From Vulcanimicrobiia bacterium (GTDB lineage Bacteria > Vulcanimicrobiota > Vulcanimicrobiia > Vulcanimicrobiales > Vulcanimicrobiaceae), in NCBI GenBank assembly GCA_025451135.1, contig JANWKW010000040.1:1-13178 (forward strand): a stretch of 13,178 nucleotides of DNA, given 5' to 3'. This document shows, in pieces, positions 6,461-13,178 of the stretch; position 1 is the stretch's first letter, and each line of letters starts with the position of its first letter. The translations under genes were made by a program, and so were the position numbers. The notes beneath the pieces were generated by a model. That model made no database searches and was not told the origin of the DNA. It worked only from the letters and a program-made list of their open reading frames with translations.

Positions 6461-8170
6461 ATGAACAGACGGGGGTTTCTTGCCGCCACGGCCGGTGTCG
6501 CCGTGGCCGGCGCGGCGGCCGCCGAGGGGTGTTCCTCGAGCGGGATTTCCAATCTTATCGGTGGCGGCGGCAACGGCGGCGGCGCGCAGGGCGCCTATAC
6601 GCTCACGGTCGCGCACACCAACTCCACCATCAACGGCTACCGCTTGCTGACCCGGACGTACAACGGCTCGACCGTCGGTCCGACGCTCGACGCATATCCC
6701 GGCACGACCCTCAAGATCCGGATCGTCAACAGCCTTCCGCCAAATCCGCCGGCGACCGTGCCGAGCGGCGCCGTGCGCGTCGCCGACGCGCACGACATGG
6801 GCGATCTGATGCGCCGCCGGCCGCTCTCCTATCGCACGTCGGCCACGCCGCTCGACCCGATGAACAACCCGCACCTGTTCAACACCACGAATCTGCACGT
6901 GCACGGCATCCAGACCGTGCCGCATCTCTTCGAACCGGTCGGCACGACCAACCCGGCGGCCATGATGATCGCGATCGATCCGGGCCAGACGTACGACTAT
7001 GCGTTCCCGATCCCGGCCGACCAGCCGCCGGGCCTGTACTGGTACCACCCGCACCATCACGGGTCGACCGACGTCCAGGTCGCGGGCGGGATGGCCGGCC
7101 TGATCGTCGTCCACGGCGCGATCGATCAGGTCCCCGAGATCGCCGCGGCGCGCGACGTCCGCGTGGTCGTGCAGTCGCTCAACCTCAACCAGAGCACCGC
7201 CGATCCGACCCTCTACGAGTACGAACCGATCGCCTACGTCCCGCCGCCGCTAGGCTACAACCTCGGCACGGACTACTCGCTCTACACCGTCAACGGCCAG
7301 GGCGTCAGCTGGGCGAACAACGTCACGAACACCTACACGCCGCTGCCGCTCCCGCAGCTGCAGATGGCACCGGGCGAGGTCGTGCGCCTGCGCTTCCTCA
7401 ACGGCACCAACGCGATGTGGCTGCCGCTGGTGCTGCCCGGCTTCGAGATCCACATGATCGCGTTCGACGGCGTCAACTTCCAAGCGCCGTTCAGCGTCGC
7501 GCAGAACGGCACGACGCTGGTGACGCCGGCCAACATGGGCGCCAACACGATGGTCTTCGTCTCGCCGGGCAACCGCATGGAGATGCTGATCAAAGCGCCC
7601 GCCGCCACCGGCACCTACACGCTCTCGGCGCTGGCCACCAACGGCGTGAACTTCATGCCGTTCCCGCAGATCGACTTGATGAACGTCGTCGTCTCGGGCG
7701 CGCCGGTCACGATGGGCATCCCGACGACGCTCCCCACGCCGACGCGCGAGTATCCGCTCATCACCGACGGCGAGATCGTCAATCGCCGCACCATCACGTT
7801 CAGCGAAGGTCCGGCCGACCAGCTCCTGACCGGCTTCGGGTTCTTCATCGACAACCGGCTCTACGAGGAGATGCAGGTCAACTACAGCGCGCAGATCGGG
7901 ACGTGCGAGGAGTGGACGATCGTCAACACGGGCGCCGAGGCGCATCCGTTCCACCTGCACGAGAACTCGTTCGAGGTGACGCACGTCAACGGCAACCCGG
8001 TGCCGATCGCGATCTGGGACACGTTCGCGATCCCGCCCTCGAGCGGCGGCGGCAACGGCAGCTTCACGCTCCGCGTGCGCTTCAAAGGCGCGCCCGGCAA
8101 GACCGTCTTCCACTGCCACATCCTTCCGCACGAAGACACCGGGATGATGCAGAACCTGATGATGATCTAG
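6461..8170 (+). CDS. Tat-exported multicopper oxidase
   Basis: 569 residues. The N-terminus MNRRGFLAATAGVAVAGAAAAEGC is a twin-arginine signal peptide; the AEGC could be a weak lipobox giving a Tat lipoprotein, followed by a Gly-rich linker (33-43). All four copper-binding segments are present: LHVHG (H146, H148), YHPHHHG (H196, H198), HPFHLH (H495, H498, H500), and HCH-ILP-H-EDTG-M (H551, C552, H553, H557, with M562 as axial type 1 ligand). It should therefore hold one type 1 copper and the trinuclear cluster, and couple oxidation of a substrate to four-electron reduction of O2. The substrate may be Cu(I), Fe(II), Mn(II) or phenolics; the cupredoxin layout resembles CueO/laccase-type enzymes but lacks a Met-rich insert like CueO's. 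No SD is seen before the ATG. It ends one base before the convergent operon's last gene, with no terminator between. Confidence 0.93.
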   Translation: MNRRGFLAATAGVAVAGAAAAEGCSSSGISNLIGGGGNGGGAQGAYTLTVAHTNSTINGYRLLTRTYNGSTVGPTLDAYPGTTLKIRIVNSLPPNPPATVPSGAVRVADAHDMGDLMRRRPLSYRTSATPLDPMNNPHLFNTTNLHVHGIQTVPHLFEPVGTTNPAAMMIAIDPGQTYDYAFPIPADQPPGLYWYHPHHHGSTDVQVAGGMAGLIVVHGAIDQVPEIAAARDVRVVVQSLNLNQSTADPTLYEYEPIAYVPPPLGYNLGTDYSLYTVNGQGVSWANNVTNTYTPLPLPQLQMAPGEVVRLRFLNGTNAMWLPLVLPGFEIHMIAFDGVNFQAPFSVAQNGTTLVTPANMGANTMVFVSPGNRMEMLIKAPAATGTYTLSALATNGVNFMPFPQIDLMNVVVSGAPVTMGIPTTLPTPTREYPLITDGEIVNRRTITFSEGPADQLLTGFGFFIDNRLYEEMQVNYSAQIGTCEEWTIVNTGAEAHPFHLHENSFEVTHVNGNPVPIAIWDTFAIPPSSGGGNGSFTLRVRFKGAPGKTVFHCHILPHEDTGMMQNLMMI

Positions 8171-8171
8171 G

Positions 8172-8711
8172 TCAGGGCCGCGGGGGCGGCAGGACGAGAC
8201 GCCGCATCCCTTTCGGGTACATCGAGACGCCATGCCTGCGCTCGAAGTCCTGTTGCAGGACGACCATGGCTTCGAAGTTCTCGAAGACCTCATCGCCGCG
8301 GGTCTCGCGGGAGACCGCGATGTACTGCTCGCCGATGGTCCACATATCGAGCGGCGTGTTGAAGTAGCGGAGCACCAATTCGAGATCGAGCGTGTTGGCG
8401 CATACGAGCGCGCCGATCGATTCGTAGAAATTGAAGATGCCGAGCGCCGCGGTCGCCTTCCCATGGACCGGTATAGCGCGGACGCCGTCGCGGACCTCGG
8501 GATCCTCCATATCCGTGCGGAGGGAACTCAGCACGTAGTTGAGCGAGGCCTGGACCTCGGCCTCCCGGTAGCGCTCGACGAGTGGAAGCAGAGCGGCCAC
8601 CTGATTCCCGGAACGCATGTGCCGGATCTGCCGCAACGCCGCGAACGCGGCGACCGCGAAGATCACCAGCGTCAGCAGCGACGCGATCGCGGTCAGCCAC
8701 TCGGCGCTCAT
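8172..8711 (-). CDS. One-pass membrane protein, paralog of the upstream gene (DUF4760-like)
   Basis: 179 residues from ATG 8711, which overlaps the TGA of the upstream paralog (ATGA). It begins MSAEWLTAIASLLTLVIFAVAAFAALRQIRHM, one transmembrane helix (about residues 5-26) followed by basic residues. The soluble part is helical: NQVAALLPLVERYREAEVQASLNY, MEDPEVRDGV, IFNFYESIGALVCAN, YFNTPLDMWTIGEQYIAVSRE, FENFEAMVVLQQDFERRHG. Its layout recalls the uncharacterised DUF4760-type proteins, but I cannot confirm a Pfam match. The basic loop after the helix suggests the soluble domain faces the cytoplasm. It is the last gene of a five-gene operon and ends one base from the convergent multicopper oxidase. 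Function unknown. Confidence 0.85.
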   Translation of the reverse strand: MSAEWLTAIASLLTLVIFAVAAFAALRQIRHMRSGNQVAALLPLVERYREAEVQASLNYVLSSLRTDMEDPEVRDGVRAIPVHGKATAALGIFNFYESIGALVCANTLDLELVLRYFNTPLDMWTIGEQYIAVSRETRGDEVFENFEAMVVLQQDFERRHGVSMYPKGMRRLVLPPPRP

Positions 8712-9268
8712 CGAGAGTCCTCCGCGCCGTCGAGGTATCGGCGCGAGAGCGGGAGCCGCTGCATATTGCGTGGGAAGAGCGAGGTCCCGCGTCGCCTTTC
8801 GTAACGACGCTGCAGGATCACGAGCGCCTCGAAGTTCTCGAAGATCTCTTGGCCGCGGCCCTCGCGCGTGAGGGCGATGTAATCCTCGCCGATCTCCCAC
8901 ATCTCGCCTGGCGTGGTGAAGTAGAGCAGCACCAGGAAGAGGTCGAGCGTCCCGGCCCGGACCAGCGCGCCGACCGATTCGTAGAAGTTGAAGATCGGCA
9001 TGGCGGCTCGGGCTTTTCCGTACGCGGGCCGCGCGAGCACGCCCGCCCGCACTTCCGGGTCTTCGAGGTCCTTTCTCAGCTCGCCGATGGCGTAGTCGAG
9101 CGAAGCGCGCATAGCCGACTCCGAATATTTCTCCGTGAGCGGCAGCAACGCCGCGACCTGGTTCGCCGAATGCATGTGCCGGATCTGGCGCAACGCCGCG
9201 AATGCGGCGACCGCGACCACCACGAGCGTCAAGAGCGACGCGATGGCCGTCAGCCACTCTGCGCTCAC
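8708..9268 (-). CDS. One-pass membrane protein, first of a tandem pair (DUF4760-like)
   Basis: 186 residues from a GTG at 9268, one base after the stop of the gamma-glutamyltransferase gene, so translation is probably coupled. The N-terminus MSAEWLTAIASLLTLV is identical to that of its paralog and forms one transmembrane helix (about 5-26), followed by LRQIRHMHSANQVAALLPLTEKY. Shared downstream blocks include DPEVRAGV, IFNFYESVGALV, MWEIGEDYIALTRE, and IFENFEALVILQRRYERRRG. The pair clearly arose by tandem duplication and has since diverged in the middle. A role as a membrane-anchored partner of other operon products is possible but only inferred from position. No catalytic motif is recognised. 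Confidence 0.85.
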   Translation of the reverse strand: MSAEWLTAIASLLTLVVVAVAAFAALRQIRHMHSANQVAALLPLTEKYSESAMRASLDYAIGELRKDLEDPEVRAGVLARPAYGKARAAMPIFNFYESVGALVRAGTLDLFLVLLYFTTPGEMWEIGEDYIALTREGRGQEIFENFEALVILQRRYERRRGTSLFPRNMQRLPLSRRYLDGAEDSR

Positions 9269-9269
9269 G

Positions 9270-10955
9270 CTAATATCCCAACGCCGCGCCGGCGGGATGG
9301 CGGCGGTCGCTGCCGCCGTAGAGCGCGCCGCTCTTCGGGTCGACCACGATCGCCTGGGCCGAACCCCACGATGCGATGCGATGGAAGCGATAGCCGTCCG
9401 TCTCGAGCTCGCCGATCTGCGCCGGCGTGAGCGCTCCGGGCTCGTAGTCGATCGCGTCCGGGAACCATTGCATGTGGATGCGCGGCGCGTCGACCGCCTG
9501 CTGCGCGTTCATGCCGAACGCGAACACGTTGAGGATCGTCTCGGCGACGGTCGTGGTGATGCGCGAACCTCCCGGGCTGCCCGTCAGCATCGCCAGCCTG
9601 CCGCCGCGCAGCACGATCGTCGGGGTCATCGAGGAGAGCGGCCGCTTCCCGGGCGCGATGTCGTTGCGGACGCCCTGCACCAGTCCATACATGTTCGGCG
9701 CTCCCGGCTTCGCGGTGAAGTCGTCCATCTCGTCGTTGAGGAAGAACCCGGTCCCGGGCGCGATGACCCCGGAGCCGAACCAGTCGTTGATCGTATAGGT
9801 GACCGCGACCGCGTTCCCCTGCGCGTCGACGATCGAGAAGTGGGTCGTGTCGGGATGCTCGTTGACGTCGATCTTCAAACCCGGATGCACGTCCTTCGAC
9901 GGCGTCGCCTGCTTCGGCGCGATCGTCGAACGCAGCTTTGCCGCATATGCGGGCGAGAGCAGCTGCGCGACCGGATCGTGCACGAATTTCGGGTCGCCGA
10001 GATAGGCGTTGCGGTCGGCATAGGCGCGGCGTTCGGCTTCGATCAGATGATGGACTTCCGAGACGTTATGCCAACTGCCGAACGGATATGCCGACGCGAC
10101 GTTCAACGTCTCGCAGAGCGTCGTTCCGCCCGAGCTCGGCGGCGCCGCCGAGACGATCTCGAGGCCCTTGAACGTGCAGTGCAACGGGGCGCTCTCGTCG
10201 ACGGAATACGCGGCGAAGTCGGCCATCGTGAGGATGCCGCCGTTCTTCTTGCTCGCGCGAACGATGGCTTCGGCGATCGGACCGCGATAGAACGCATCCG
10301 CCCCGCCGGCCGCGATCAGTGCGAGCGAGCGCGCCAGATCCGGCTGCTTCCACACCTCGCCGACGACCGGCGCACGCCCCGCACCGTACCCGCTGTAGCC
10401 CTGATCCGGGGAACCTGCGAACGGGAGCAGGTCGCCCGACGCGATCGTGTAGCCGTCGCGCGCGAGCTTCTGCGCGCCGGCCATCAGGCGCGCGCGCGAG
10501 AACGTGCCGAACTCGGTCCGGGCGCGCTCCATGCCCATCACGGTGCCGGGCACGCCGATCGCGAGCCAGCCCTTGCGCGAACGGTCCGGGACCGCATCGC
10601 CGTGCTTGTCGAGGAACATGTCGCGCGTCGCCTTCAGCGGCGCCTTTTCGCGGAAGTCGATGAATCGCTCGCGTCCGTCGTGCATGCGGATCAGCATGAA
10701 TCCGCCGCCGCCTAGGTTGCCGCAGCATGGGTCGACCACCGCCAGCGCGTAGGCCGTCGCGACCGCCGCGTCCACTGCATTGCCGCCGGCCTTGAGGACG
10801 TCGAGCCCGGCCTGCGACGCATACCGCTGCTCGGTCACCACCATGCCGTGCCGCGCCGTCACCGCCTTACCGTCGCGCCACGACGGCGCGACGGTCATCG
10901 GCGCCATTCCCGTTGCGAGCGTCAGCGCGAGGGCGGCGGTCACCCGGATCGTCAC
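9270..10955 (-). CDS. ggt: Gamma-glutamyltransferase (glutathione hydrolase), periplasmic
   Basis: 561 residues starting with a GTG that overlaps the nucleotidyltransferase stop (GTGA). Residues 1-24 form a Sec-type signal peptide. The proenzyme cleaves itself before the nucleophile T370 in DTTHFSIVD. Relative to E. coli Ggt (T391) a constant offset of 21 places conserved residues at N390, E409 (Gln in E. coli, Glu in many others), D412, Y423 of the lid loop, S441-S442 and G462-G463; R102 in FREKAP matches the substrate-binding arginine. The C-terminus ends GY like E. coli Ggt. The enzyme hydrolyses or transfers the gamma-glutamyl group of glutathione and related compounds outside the cytoplasm. 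The lid loop is complete. The odd feature is its place inside an operon led by a regulator and a nucleotidyltransferase. Confidence 0.95.
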   Translation of the reverse strand: MTIRVTAALALTLATGMAPMTVAPSWRDGKAVTARHGMVVTEQRYASQAGLDVLKAGGNAVDAAVATAYALAVVDPCCGNLGGGGFMLIRMHDGRERFIDFREKAPLKATRDMFLDKHGDAVPDRSRKGWLAIGVPGTVMGMERARTEFGTFSRARLMAGAQKLARDGYTIASGDLLPFAGSPDQGYSGYGAGRAPVVGEVWKQPDLARSLALIAAGGADAFYRGPIAEAIVRASKKNGGILTMADFAAYSVDESAPLHCTFKGLEIVSAAPPSSGGTTLCETLNVASAYPFGSWHNVSEVHHLIEAERRAYADRNAYLGDPKFVHDPVAQLLSPAYAAKLRSTIAPKQATPSKDVHPGLKIDVNEHPDTTHFSIVDAQGNAVAVTYTINDWFGSGVIAPGTGFFLNDEMDDFTAKPGAPNMYGLVQGVRNDIAPGKRPLSSMTPTIVLRGGRLAMLTGSPGGSRITTTVAETILNVFAFGMNAQQAVDAPRIHMQWFPDAIDYEPGALTPAQIGELETDGYRFHRIASWGSAQAIVVDPKSGALYGGSDRRHPAGAALGY

Positions 10956-11488
10956 ATCGGTTCCCCTTTCAACGCGCGCACGAATTCTTCGAACTTCTCG
11001 GAAGCGCCTTCGCTCGCGCTCCAGGATTCTATCGCGGCGAGATCGATCGGACCGCTCCGGGCCACCGATACGGCCACGCGCAAGCTGCTCCGATCCGGCC
11101 AGTGGTAGTAGCCCGCCAGGCGATCGCGCACCGCGTCGGTTCGCGTATAGACCCGGAGCAACTGGTCGCCCCGGCGCGCTATGTGGAAATCGGTGACGAT
11201 GTCGTCTCCGATTCCCGCGGGTCCCCCAAGAAAATCGACGGTATAGTCGACGATGGGATGCGCGTAGTGCGAACCCTCGAGGCGGAACCCGAGTCCCTCG
11301 ACGGCCCCGCGCGCGTCGGCCCCGGCCGGGTTGAATGTGAGGACGAAATCGACGTCGAGCGATTGATAGGCGCCGGTATAGAACGTCGCGGCGCTTCCTC
11401 CGACGAGGACGGCGCGGACGCCGGCCCGGTCGAGCGCCGTACAGATCGCAAAAGCCACGTCGACCAGGGTCGACGAGGGATCGATCAC
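10952..11488 (-). CDS. DNA-polymerase-beta-fold nucleotidyltransferase (AbiEii/DUF6036-like)
   Basis: 178 residues from a GTG at 11488 that overlaps the stop of the upstream regulator (GTGA). The N-terminal catalytic core reads AVLVGGSAATFYTGAYQSLDVDFVL: the GGS loop (30-32), the Asp pair D45/D47, and a likely third carboxylate D85 in YTVDFL. This is the minimal nucleotidyltransferase pattern found in AbiEii, MNT and DUF6036-type proteins. Such enzymes transfer nucleotides to tRNA or protein targets, and many act as toxins or antitoxins beside a winged-helix partner. Here the partner is the gene directly upstream. All metal-binding residues appear intact. The target is unknown, and a toxin role is inference from family and context only. 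Its stop overlaps the start of ggt. Confidence 0.82.
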   Translation of the reverse strand: MIDPSSTLVDVAFAICTALDRAGVRAVLVGGSAATFYTGAYQSLDVDFVLTFNPAGADARGAVEGLGFRLEGSHYAHPIVDYTVDFLGGPAGIGDDIVTDFHIARRGDQLLRVYTRTDAVRDRLAGYYHWPDRSSLRVAVSVARSGPIDLAAIESWSASEGASEKFEEFVRALKGEPM

Positions 11489-11838
11489 AGCGGCTTGCCT
11501 TTCCGACGGGGCCGCCGCCGCATGCTGCCCACCGCGTCGAGGAGCCGCTGATCGCCGAGCGCGAGGCGGCGCAGAAGCGCTTCGAGTTCCTTACGGGCGA
11601 AATACTTCGGGTTGAGGGTCACCCGGCGCTGTTGGCCGACCAGCCGGGTGGCGACGGCGCCCTCGCGGTCGAGAGCATCGACGATCCGCTGGACGCTCAG
11701 CAAGGGAGCCTCCAACACGCGAGCGAGCTCGCGGGCATAGGTCTCCTCGAGGAGCGCGATCCCCATCAGGACCTCCGTCCGCCGGGCGCTGCCGAACAGG
11801 CGGCTCGCGCGGTCGATGCCGGGAGACTGACTACTCAT
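11485..11838 (-). CDS. Winged helix-turn-helix regulator, partner of the nucleotidyltransferase
   Basis: 117 residues. The core (about 12-90) has the pattern RLFGSARRTEVLMGIALLEETYARELARVLEAPLLSVQRIVDALDREGAVATRLVGQQRRVTLNP: helix 1, a helix-turn-helix (ELARVLEAPLLSVQRIVDAL), and a basic wing (QQRRVTLNP). It ends in a basic tail (RRRPRRKGKP). This ArsR-like winged helix with LFGS near its start is typical of small regulators placed beside nucleotidyltransferase genes. Its ATG (11838) lies inside an array of four GACTAC half-sites, so autoregulation is very likely. No Shine-Dalgarno is visible; a TATGAC element ends five bases before the ATG. It may serve as the antitoxin of a regulator-toxin pair, which is inference. 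Confidence 0.82.
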   Translation of the reverse strand: MSSQSPGIDRASRLFGSARRTEVLMGIALLEETYARELARVLEAPLLSVQRIVDALDREGAVATRLVGQQRRVTLNPKYFARKELEALLRRLALGDQRLLDAVGSMRRRPRRKGKPL

Positions 11839-11868
11839 AAGTAGTCATATGACTACATCATTGTAGTC
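11829..11868. promoter_or_regulatory. Four-half-site operator array for the five-gene operon
   Basis: GACTAC (11829-11834), 6 bases, GTAGTC (11841-11846), 4 bases, GACTAC (11851-11856), 6 bases, GTAGTC (11863-11868). This is two copies of GACTAC-N6-GTAGTC spaced 22 bases apart, about two helical turns. The middle 16 bases (11841-11856) are a perfect palindrome. The array covers the regulator's start codon (11838-11836) and its TATGAC -10-like element (11849-11844, minus), and lies just downstream of a TTGACT (11878-11873, minus). Two regulator dimers bound side by side on one DNA face would block transcription. Confidence 0.75.
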
Positions 11869-11903
11869 GGAAAGTCAAGTATCCCTCGTCAATCCAGGCA
11901 AAA

Positions 11904-11933
11904 TCGGGCTTTTAGCCGAACCCGTCGGGGTTC
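11904..11933 (+). other. Two small hairpins in the pnp leader
   Basis: TCGGGCT-TTT-AGCCGA (11904-11918, one bulged G) and GAACCC-GTCG-GGGTTC (11918-11933, six pairs, tetraloop) lie next to each other, about 40 bases before the pnp start. In enterobacteria the pnp leader folds into a stem that is the target of autoregulation by PNPase. These hairpins could do something similar. They have no following U run, so they do not look like a terminator of an upstream unit. The octamer GCAAAATC occurs on both sides (11898, 11942). I found no convincing pnp promoter. Confidence 0.35.
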
Positions 11934-11971
11934 AATAACGAGCAAAATCAGAAGACCCATTAGGAGTACAC

Positions 11972-13178
11972 GTGCCCGAATCCATTTCATTGGAAATCGG
12001 CGGGCGCACGATGGTGATCGAGACCGGCGAACTCGCCAAGCAGGCCAACGGCTCTGCGGTGATTCGTTACGGAGATCAAAACGTCGTGCTCTGCGCCGTA
12101 ACAGCCTCGAGCAAACCGCGCGAAGGCATCGATTTCTTCCCCCTCACCTGCGACTTCGAAGAGAAGATGTACGCCGCAGGCAAGATCCCCGGCGGCTTCA
12201 TCAAGCGCGAAGGTCGTCCGAGCGAGCACGCCGTGCTCTCGTCGCGACAGATCGACCGCCCGATCCGCCCGCTCTTCCCCGACGGTTTCCGTAACGACGT
12301 ACAGATCGTCGCGACGCTGCTCTCGGTGGACCCCGAACTCGACGCCGACGTGGTCGGCGTGTGCGCCGCCGGCGCCGCCCTCGCGTTCAGCGACATCCCG
12401 TTCGAGAAGACCGTCGCCGCCGTGCGCGTCGGACGCGATGAAAAAGGCAAGTACATCGTCAATCCCACGCTGCCCGAGTACGAGACCGGCGGCATGGAGA
12501 TCGTCATCGCCGGCACCGCCGACGGCGTGATGATGGTCGAAGGCAGCTCGAAGGAGATCTCCGAGGAAGTGTTCCTCGAAGCCGTCGAGTTCGGCCACGA
12601 GGCGATCAAGAAGATCGTCGCCGCGATCGACAAGCTGGCCAAGAAGGTCGGCAAGAAGAAGCGCGAGTTCCCGGTCCAGAAGGTCGACGCCGACCTCGAC
12701 AAGTGGGTCCGCAAGACGTTCGCCAAGGACGTCGCCAAGGCTATGCGCATCGTCGAGAAGGGCGAGCGCGAAGAGGCCTTCGCCGAGCTCAAGCGTCCCG
12801 CGGCGATCGAACGCTGTGCCAAGAAGGACGAAGCCATCCTCGCGCTCCTCGAGAATCCGGGCAATAAGGATTTCGAGAAGATCATCAAGTCGATGGAAGA
12901 GGAAGAGCTGCGCGTGATGGTCGTCGACGAGGGCATCCGCCCGGACGGCCGCAAGCTCGACGAGATCCGTCCGATCTGGTGCAAGACGCACTACGTGCCC
13001 CGCGTCCACGGTTCGGGCGTGTTCACGCGCGGACAGACGCAGGTCTTCACCGCCGCGACGCTCGGCTCGATCAGCGACCAGCAGCGCCTCGACGGCGTGG
13101 TCGCGCTCGAAGACAAGCGCTACATGCACTACTACAACTTCCCGCCGTACTCGGTCGGTGAGACCCGTCCGATGCGCG
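11972..13178 (+). CDS. pnp: Polynucleotide phosphorylase, C-terminal part cut by window edge
   Basis: 402 residues are visible of a protein usually about 700 long. The start is a GTG (VPESISLEIGGRTMVIETGELAKQANGSAV) with TAGGAG five bases upstream. Present are the first RNase PH domain with MYAAGKIPGGFIKREGRPSEHAVLSSRQIDRPIRPLFP (about 67-105), the all-helical linker domain (about 150-310, with its Lys-rich stretch KKVGKKKREF), and the start of the second, catalytic RNase PH domain at GIRPDGRKLDEIRPIW, continuing to GSGVFTRGQTQVFTAATLGS. The phosphate-binding and catalytic residues and the KH and S1 RNA-binding domains lie beyond the edge. PNPase degrades RNA 3' to 5' by phosphorolysis, often in the degradosome. 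Its usual upstream neighbour rpsO is 9 kb away on the same strand. Confidence 0.97.
   Translation, partial: MPESISLEIGGRTMVIETGELAKQANGSAVIRYGDQNVVLCAVTASSKPREGIDFFPLTCDFEEKMYAAGKIPGGFIKREGRPSEHAVLSSRQIDRPIRPLFPDGFRNDVQIVATLLSVDPELDADVVGVCAAGAALAFSDIPFEKTVAAVRVGRDEKGKYIVNPTLPEYETGGMEIVIAGTADGVMMVEGSSKEISEEVFLEAVEFGHEAIKKIVAAIDKLAKKVGKKKREFPVQKVDADLDKWVRKTFAKDVAKAMRIVEKGEREEAFAELKRPAAIERCAKKDEAILALLENPGNKDFEKIIKSMEEEELRVMVVDEGIRPDGRKLDEIRPIWCKTHYVPRVHGSGVFTRGQTQVFTAATLGSISDQQRLDGVVALEDKRYMHYYNFPPYSVGETRPMR

Noticed and set aside
8168..8175. Possible bidirectional terminator between the multicopper oxidase and the five-gene operon
   Set aside because: The stops are one base apart and I see no stem plus U run on either strand; transcripts probably overlap.
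8712..9257. N-terminal extension making a 361-residue protein with the last membrane paralog
   Set aside because: The extension is an out-of-frame reading of the upstream paralog. The true start is the ATG at 8711, whose N-terminus is identical to the paralog's.
9135..10715. 526-residue plus-strand open frame opposite ggt
   Set aside because: Low-complexity Arg/Ala/Asp-rich translation, antisense to a fully conserved gamma-glutamyltransferase; a codon-bias shadow.
11987..13129. 380-residue minus-strand open frame opposite pnp
   Set aside because: Runs antisense along most of visible pnp and has only compositional sequence (LDRL, DHH repeats); shadow.
1..13178. CRISPR array, insertion sequence, tRNA or prophage
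   Set aside because: No regularly spaced repeats, transposase or integrase motifs, terminal inverted repeats, or tRNA-like cloverleaf sequences were seen.

Overview
The window is G+C-rich bacterial chromosome with dense, mostly overlapping genes on both strands and third codon positions dominated by G or C. There is no tRNA, rRNA, CRISPR array, transposase or phage gene. The protein set includes Tat-type and Sec-type signal peptides, a two-subunit transketolase and a periplasmic gamma-glutamyltransferase. This fits a free-living, deeply branching, probably aerobic bacterium such as those of the Eremiobacterota (WPS-2) or nearby phyla, but the sequence alone does not fix the phylum.

Layout. 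Positions 1-1953 (minus strand) hold a metabolic operon: NAD(P)H-dependent FMN reductase, a PLP-dependent serine/threonine dehydratase and a short-chain dehydrogenase cut by the left edge. Divergent from it, on the plus strand, are an acyl-CoA thioesterase (2003-2392), ribosomal protein S15 (2524-2793) with its own promoter and downstream hairpin, and a tandem pair of small paralogous secreted proteins (2900-3642). On the minus strand, 3665-4480 encodes an unusual Clp-N plus glyoxalase-fold fusion. Upstream of it lies the two-gene transketolase operon (6387 to 4539), which ends in a strong intrinsic terminator; the 3' arm of that terminator also carries the fusion gene's ribosome binding site. 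A Tat-exported multicopper oxidase (6461-8170, plus) diverges from the transketolase genes.

Positions 11838 down to 8172 (minus) form one tightly coupled five-gene operon: winged-helix regulator, DNA-polymerase-beta-fold nucleotidyltransferase, gamma-glutamyltransferase, and two paralogous one-pass membrane proteins. All junctions are 4-base overlaps or a 1-base gap. In front sits a striking array of four GACTAC half-sites (11829-11868) that covers the regulator's start codon. This is the best candidate in the window for an undescribed system. Polynucleotide phosphorylase (pnp, from 11972, plus) runs off the right edge.

Two themes recur. First, several transcription-unit leaders (2003, 6387, 6461, possibly 11838) have a -10-like hexamer ending only 5-7 bases before the ATG and no Shine-Dalgarno, so leaderless transcripts are likely, while internal genes and rpsO/pnp have Shine-Dalgarno sequences. 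Second, there are two independent tandem duplications of small envelope proteins. rpsO and pnp, adjacent in many bacteria, keep their order and strand here but are separated by about 9 kb.
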